A stretch of DNA of 10,449 bases from Firmicutes bacterium UBA1764 (GTDB lineage: Bacteria; Bacillota; Clostridia; Peptostreptococcales; Anaerovoracaceae). A program made the position numbers and the translations under genes. The stretch lies in assembly GCA_002315535.1 (NCBI GenBank), contig DCHA01000059.1, positions 1 to 10,449 on the forward strand. Direction: 5' to 3'. A model generated the notes under the pieces. The model saw nothing but the letters and a program-made list of their open reading frames with translations, did not search any database and had not been told where the DNA came from. Numbering within the stretch: position 1 is the first letter of the stretch; the number at the start of each line of letters is the position of its first letter. This document shows positions 7,487 through 10,449 of this stretch, piece by piece.

Positions 7487-8210
7487 TGTTATATGTGGCT
7501 TCGGCCGTTTCTTCCAAACTGATGTTTTTTATTTCTGCTATTTTCGCTGCTGTATATTTTACGTTTGCCGGAGTGTTGCTGTGCCCACGGTGTGGCTCCG
7601 GCGTCAGATAGGGGCTATCCGTCTCTACAAGAAGTCTTTCAAGCGGAGTACTTGATACCACCTCTATCGTCTTTCTGTTGTTTTTATATGTGACCGGACC
7701 GGCGATGGAAATCCATGCGCCAAGCTTTATATACTGCCTTGCGAGTTCTTCGCTTCCGGAGAAGCAATGCATAAGAACAGGAATGTTATCAAAGCTTTTC
7801 ATGTCCTTAAGGATATCCATCGTCTCCTGATCTGCATCACGACTGTGAATACAAATCGGAAGCTCAAGCTTTTTTGCAAGCTCTATCTGCTCTGCAAAGC
7901 AGCGGCGCTGAACATCTCTTTCGGGGTTTTCTTCCCAGTGATAGTCCAGACCTATTTCGCCAATTGCCATGATCTTTTCATTTTCCCTGGCGAGCTTTTC
8001 TATCTTGTCAATTGTGTCATCAAGCTCATTTGCGAACTCCGGATGAATTCCTACGGTTCCGTAAACCCAGTCAAAAGCCTTTGTCCACGCGACCGATTCA
8101 ATCGAGCTTTTAAGGTCGCATCCGATATTCATTACCAGCTTTGTCTCGCTCTCCTGAATGACCGGAATCATTCCTTCTTCTAAATGACAGTGTGAGTCAA
8201 AGAATTTCAT
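7452..8210 (-). CDS. tatD: TatD-family metal-dependent nuclease
   Basis: Member of the TatD DNase family (amidohydrolase-like TIM barrel). Characterised members are Mg2+-dependent 3'-5' exonucleases acting on DNA or RNA. At 252 residues it has family-typical length. All expected metal ligands are visible: H7 and H9 in DSHCHLE, E85 in GEIGLDYHW, H122 in CIHSRDA, H148 in LMHCFSG, and D198 in VETDSPYL, followed by TPEPHRGHSNTPANV (203-217). No signal peptide or membrane segment is present, so it is cytoplasmic. The ATG at 8210 overlaps the metG stop by one base (TAATG) and has GAGGT at 8217-8221, 6 bases upstream. A metG-tatD pairing is very common in Bacillota, where rnmV and ksgA frequently follow; here tilS follows instead. 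The true substrate is not evident, and the family name reflects historical linkage to the Tat operon, not a role in export. Confidence 0.95.
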   Translation of the reverse strand: MKFFDSHCHLEEGMIPVIQESETKLVMNIGCDLKSSIESVAWTKAFDWVYGTVGIHPEFANELDDTIDKIEKLARENEKIMAIGEIGLDYHWEENPERDVQRRCFAEQIELAKKLELPICIHSRDADQETMDILKDMKSFDNIPVLMHCFSGSEELARQYIKLGAWISIAGPVTYKNNRKTIEVVSSTPLERLLVETDSPYLTPEPHRGHSNTPANVKYTAAKIAEIKNISLEETAEATYNNACRFYCIRNN

Positions 8211-10135
8211 TAACCGACCTCGATGCCGTTGTCAGCTTTAGTCTCAACAAACTTGTAGCTGTGGTCTTCACCGCAAGCATAAAGCAGCATTCCGTTTGAC
8301 TCGAGTCCTCTGAGCATTCTCGGCTTGAGATTAACTACTGCAACAACCTTCTGTCCTATGCATTCTTCAGGCTTGAAGCTTCCTGCAACGCCGCTGATAA
8401 TCTGGCGCTGCTCTCCGCCAAAGTCTACCTGGAATACCAAGAGCTTGTCTGCCTTTGGATGCTTTTCTGCCTTGATGATTGTGCCGGTCTTAAGATCGAT
8501 CTTTTCGAAGTCATCAAACTCGATAAGCTCCTTTGTGCATACAGGCTTTACAGGTGCGGCCTTAAGAGCCTCGAGTTCTTCAAGCTCTTTTGCAATGTCC
8601 AGTCTTGGGAAAATTGCTTCACCCTTCTTAACTGTTGCTCCGACCATCTTATCAAACAGCTTTGCATCTTCCCAGTTTACATCACCCTCTGCGCCAATCT
8701 GCTTTCTGATTTCTGCGCTTGTATGATGCATGAACGGATAGATAAGCACGCTGACAATGCGAAGAGCCTCAGCAAGATTATGCATTACAGTATCAAGGCG
8801 TCCCTTGAGGGCCTCATCCTTTGCGAGTACCCAAGGAGCGGTTTCGTCGATGTATTTATTTGTGCGTCTGATTACTGCCCAGATTTCTTCGAGAGCAAGG
8901 TTAAATGCGAACTTGTCCATGTGCTTTGAAACACGTTCATAGCATGTGACTGCCATTTCCTTGAGCTCTGCATCCGGACCTTCGTCAGCTCCGGCAGCAG
9001 GAACTACGCCGCCGCAATACTTTTCAATCATGGATACTGTTCTTGAAACAAGATTACCAAGATCGTTTGCGAGATCGAAGTTCATTCTGTTAAGCATTAC
9101 TTCGTTTGTGAAAGCTCCGTCCTGACCAAATGTATATTCACGAAGCAGGAAGTACTTAAGAGCATCAACGCCGTATCTGTCGATAAGAACAACAGGGTCA
9201 ACAACATTGCCCTTTGATTTACTCATCTTGCCTCCGTCGATTAAGAGCCAGCCATGTCCGAGAACGTGCTTTGGAAGTGGTTCTTCAATTGACATGAGCA
9301 TTGCAGGCCAAATGATTGAATGGAATCTTACGATTTCCTTTCCGACAAGGTGATAATCTGCCGGCCAATACTTCTTGTAATTTTCTGATGAGATTCCGTC
9401 GTCAACCTCAGGATAGCCCAGAGCTGTCATATAGTTTGAAAGTGCATCAAGCCATACGTACATAACGTGCTTCTCATCAATTGGAACTGGAATGCCCCAG
9501 TCAAATGAGCTTCTTGAAATACAAAGATCCTCGAGCCCCTGGTCTATGAAGCCGATCATTTCATTTACTCTTGTCTCCGGCTGGAGGAATTCACCTCCCT
9601 TGAGAAGCTCTCTCAGCTTGTCAGCATACTTGCTGAGCTTAAAGAAATAAGCCTCTTCGTGTGCCTTCTGAACCGGGCGTCCGCAGTCCGGACAAACGTG
9701 GTTTTCTCCGGCCTGAGTATCAGTCCAGAACGACTCGCATGGAGTGCAATACCAACCCTCGTAAGCGCCCTTGTAAATGTCGCCCTTATTGTACATGCGC
9801 ATAAAGATATCCTGTACGCGCTTCATATGTCTTGGTTCTGTGGTGCGGATGAAATCATCGTATGAGATTTCCATTGTAGCCCAAAGCTTTTTGATACCGT
9901 CAACTATTTCATCAACGTATGCCTGAGGCGTTACACCCTTGTCCTTGGCCTTTTCCTGAATCTTCTGGCCGTGCTCGTCGGTTCCGGTTAAGAATCTGAC
10001 ATCATAGCCTTCGAGTCTTTTAAATCTGGCCATAGCATCTGCCATTACGGTGCAGTATGTGTGACCGATGTGAAGATTATCACTCGGATAGTAAATCGGT
10101 GTTGTGATATAAAATGTTTTCTTGTCTTCGCTCAT
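8210..10135 (-). CDS. metG: Methionyl-tRNA synthetase with C-terminal tRNA-binding domain
   Basis: Charges elongator and initiator tRNA-Met. The protein is 641 residues when started at the ATG at 10135. Class I signatures are HIGH at 22-25 and KMSKS at 303-307. A four-cysteine zinc knuckle (C130, C133, C148, C151) interrupts the catalytic domain. The alpha-helical anticodon-binding domain runs roughly 340-500. Residues from about 540 to 641 form a Trbp111/EMAPII-like OB fold (IDLKTGTIIKAEKHPKADKLL ... SNGMLLYA), which in this family promotes dimerisation and tRNA binding. A TTG four codons upstream is also in frame, but it overlaps the GGAGG ribosome-binding sequence itself, so the ATG is the better start. 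It is the first gene of the operon, behind its own promoter. No T-box signature is seen in the leader. Confidence 0.97.
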   Translation of the reverse strand: MSEDKKTFYITTPIYYPSDNLHIGHTYCTVMADAMARFKRLEGYDVRFLTGTDEHGQKIQEKAKDKGVTPQAYVDEIVDGIKKLWATMEISYDDFIRTTEPRHMKRVQDIFMRMYNKGDIYKGAYEGWYCTPCESFWTDTQAGENHVCPDCGRPVQKAHEEAYFFKLSKYADKLRELLKGGEFLQPETRVNEMIGFIDQGLEDLCISRSSFDWGIPVPIDEKHVMYVWLDALSNYMTALGYPEVDDGISSENYKKYWPADYHLVGKEIVRFHSIIWPAMLMSIEEPLPKHVLGHGWLLIDGGKMSKSKGNVVDPVVLIDRYGVDALKYFLLREYTFGQDGAFTNEVMLNRMNFDLANDLGNLVSRTVSMIEKYCGGVVPAAGADEGPDAELKEMAVTCYERVSKHMDKFAFNLALEEIWAVIRRTNKYIDETAPWVLAKDEALKGRLDTVMHNLAEALRIVSVLIYPFMHHTSAEIRKQIGAEGDVNWEDAKLFDKMVGATVKKGEAIFPRLDIAKELEELEALKAAPVKPVCTKELIEFDDFEKIDLKTGTIIKAEKHPKADKLLVFQVDFGGEQRQIISGVAGSFKPEECIGQKVVAVVNLKPRMLRGLESNGMLLYACGEDHSYKFVETKADNGIEVG

Positions 10136-10140
10136 TTTTT

Positions 10141-10145
10141 CCTCC
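10141..10145 (-). promoter_or_regulatory. Ribosome binding site deciding the metG start
   Basis: GGAGG on the minus strand, five A residues before the ATG at 10133-10135. Because this motif overlaps the in-frame TTG at 10145-10147, that TTG cannot use it, and the ATG is preferred. Confidence 0.85.
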
Positions 10146-10152
10146 AATGATT

Positions 10153-10172
10153 GAGTACTATATTAGCTACTC
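10153..10172. repeat. Small inverted repeat just upstream of metG ribosome binding site
   Basis: GAGTA at 10153-10157 and TACTC at 10168-10172 are perfect 5-bp inverted copies with a 10-base loop. In the metG leader RNA this would be a weak hairpin ending 8 bases before GGAGG. With only five pairs it may be chance. Confidence 0.3.
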
Positions 10173-10188
10173 TTCTTTTGCGATTATT

Positions 10189-10230
10189 GCTCAGGTGCAT
10201 AATATGTAGATAATTTATTTTACACTGAGC
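10189..10230. repeat. Inverted repeat in the metG leader
   Basis: Arms at 10189-10199 (GCTCAGGTGCA) and 10221-10230 (TACACTGAGC) pair as six perfect base pairs, one bulged base, then four more pairs including one G-U when read as minus-strand RNA. The A/T-rich loop is about 21 bases. It lies in the transcribed leader just after the predicted start point. It is not followed by a T run, so it is not a terminator. It may be a 5' stabilising hairpin or a regulatory structure; no known riboswitch motif was recognised. Confidence 0.45.
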
Positions 10231-10245
10231 CACTTTAACTAAATT

Positions 10246-10274
10246 ATTATATACTATTTGCAATGAAAAGCCAA
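10246..10274 (-). promoter_or_regulatory. Predicted sigma-A promoter of the metG operon
   Basis: On the minus strand the -35 box TTGGCT (10269-10274, four of six consensus bases) is separated by exactly 17 bases from a perfect TATAAT -10 box (10246-10251). The flanking DNA is A/T-rich. A start near 10239 would give a leader of roughly 100 nt before metG. It sits immediately downstream of the predicted terminator of the preceding gene, a coherent position for a new transcription unit. It is the only strong promoter-like match seen before metG. Confidence 0.75.
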
Positions 10275-10280
10275 TATTTC

Positions 10281-10297
10281 TTGTGTTTTGAACACAA
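10281..10297. repeat. Short perfect inverted repeat TTGTGTT-3-AACACAA
   Basis: Two 7-bp arms (10281-10287 and 10291-10297) are perfect inverted copies with a 3-base spacer. The repeat overlaps the poly-A/T tract of the adjacent palindrome by two bases and ends 6 bp upstream of the metG -35 box. It may be part of the same repeated element, an operator site, or a weak secondary hairpin. On the minus strand it follows the T tract rather than preceding one, so by itself it is not a minus-strand terminator. Confidence 0.5.
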
Positions 10298-10381
10298 AAA
10301 AAGAACCATCGGGGACAGGTCCCGTGGTCTATTTTGGATATATTTCCCAAATTGGACCACGGGACATGTCCCCGAATGGTT
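10296..10381 (-). terminator. Predicted factor-independent terminator of the upstream gene
   Basis: Read on the minus strand, the long GC-rich hairpin (10381-10304) is followed after one C by seven T (10302-10296). It begins within the stop codon of the upstream CoA-transferase-like gene and ends just before the metG promoter, exactly where a terminator would be expected. The plus-strand direction has no T run beyond three bases, so termination should be one-way. Confidence 0.75.
10304..10381. repeat. Nested palindromic (REP-like) element
   Basis: Arm 10304-10329 pairs with 10355-10381 in 25 base pairs with one mismatch (10318 against 10366) and one bulged base (10375). The 25-base loop can extend the stem through another short A/T-rich complement. 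Each arm is itself palindromic: GGGACATGTCCC at 10361-10372 is a perfect 12-bp palindrome, and GGGAC-AG-GTCCC at 10312-10323 is near-perfect. The element can thus fold as one long hairpin or as two smaller ones. GC-rich composition in an A/T-rich spacer and the nested symmetry recall REP/RAYT-type extragenic palindromes of Bacillota. Repetition elsewhere in the genome cannot be shown from this window. Confidence 0.7.
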
Positions 10382-10449
10382 TATTCAGTCATCTCTTCGA
10401 TGTCTGCGGCACTGTATCCGAGTGCGGTAAGGATTTCGGTGGTATGATA
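10381..10449 (-). CDS. C-terminal fragment, probable family III (CaiB/BaiF) CoA-transferase
   Basis: Only the last 22 codons and the TAA stop (10381-10383) are inside the window; the start lies beyond the right edge. The visible peptide reads YHTTEILTALGYSAADIEEM then TE. The pattern HT.E(I/V)L..LGYS...I..(M/L) is characteristic of the extreme C-terminus of CaiB/BaiF-type CoA-transferases, which move CoA between carboxylic acids. The evidence is a short tail only, so the substrate (carnitine, bile acid, hydroxy acid and so on) cannot be guessed, and another protein with a similar tail is possible. It runs in the same direction as metG but is separated from it by a predicted terminator and a new promoter, so it probably belongs to a different transcription unit. 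Confidence 0.6.
   Translation of the reverse strand, partial: YHTTEILTALGYSAADIEEMTE

Noticed and set aside
7767..8183. 138-codon plus-strand open frame antisense to tatD
   Set aside because: A shadow of the conserved tatD coding strand, with no independent promoter or domain evidence.
8459..8929. 156-codon Cys-rich plus-strand open frame
   Set aside because: It lies entirely antisense to metG, whose protein is intact and strongly conserved. It has no ribosome binding site of note and no family resemblance.
10136..10147. TTG start for metG at 10147 (645-residue product)
   Set aside because: The TTG overlaps the GGAGG ribosome binding sequence, leaving no site for itself. The ATG at 10135 is 5 bases from GGAGG and gives the usual MetG N-terminus.
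10216..10250. Possible plus-strand promoter (TTTACA-17-AATTAT) in the metG upstream spacer
   Set aside because: The -10 match is poor and no plus-strand gene lies downstream within the window. Such matches are expected by chance in A/T-rich DNA.
10136..10280. T-box or SAM riboswitch before metG
   Set aside because: The leader is too short, and I see no conserved T-box sequence, no S-box core and no leader terminator followed by T residues.
10132..10350. 72-codon minus-strand open frame covering the metG upstream region
   Set aside because: It spans the predicted terminator loop, the promoter and the leader, has no recognisable domain, and runs out of frame into the metG start. It is best explained as a chance frame in intergenic DNA.

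Overview
The window suggests a chromosomal segment of a low-to-mid-GC Gram-positive anaerobe (Bacillota, most likely class Clostridia). The protein sequences, strong Shine-Dalgarno sites, use of TTG and GTG starts, a PucR/CdaR-type regulator and the metG-tatD...tilS-ftsH...dusB-(greA)-lysS order all point that way. I cannot fix the family or genus. No phage, plasmid, CRISPR or defence genes are visible. This is a dense housekeeping region.

Layout, reading the minus strand from the right edge. (1) 10449-10381 is the last 22 codons of a gene whose C-terminus resembles CaiB/BaiF (family III) CoA-transferases. (2) 10381-10281 holds a long nested palindrome followed by seven T on the minus strand, read as a factor-independent terminator and probably a REP-like repeat, plus a small adjoining hairpin. 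(3) 10274-10246 is a good sigma-A type promoter (TTGGCT-17-TATAAT), giving a leader of about 100 nt with two small inverted repeats. (4) Eight genes run in the same direction from 10135 to beyond base 1: metG, tatD, tilS, ftsH, a PucR-family regulator, dusB, greA and lysS, the last cut by the window edge. Junctions are 1-bp TAATG overlaps, a 4-bp GTGA overlap, a 35-bp overlap, or gaps of 1-4 bp. No internal terminator is visible, so a single polycistronic, translationally coupled transcript is the simplest reading.

Functionally the operon centres on translation and quality control. MetG and LysS charge tRNAs. TilS attaches lysine to the tRNA-Ile2 wobble cytidine and DusB makes dihydrouridine. 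TatD is a metal-dependent nuclease, FtsH is the membrane AAA+ protease, and GreA rescues backtracked RNA polymerase. The gene order matches widely separated genes in the Bacillus subtilis metS-to-lysS interval, but with the intervening genes (rnmV, ksgA, hprT, coaX and others) absent and a PucR-family regulator placed between ftsH and dusB.

I do not see convincing evidence of an undescribed system. The items most worth a second look are the nested palindromic element before metG, the compressed gene order, the embedded regulator and the long acidic FtsH tail. The plus strand shows no credible gene.
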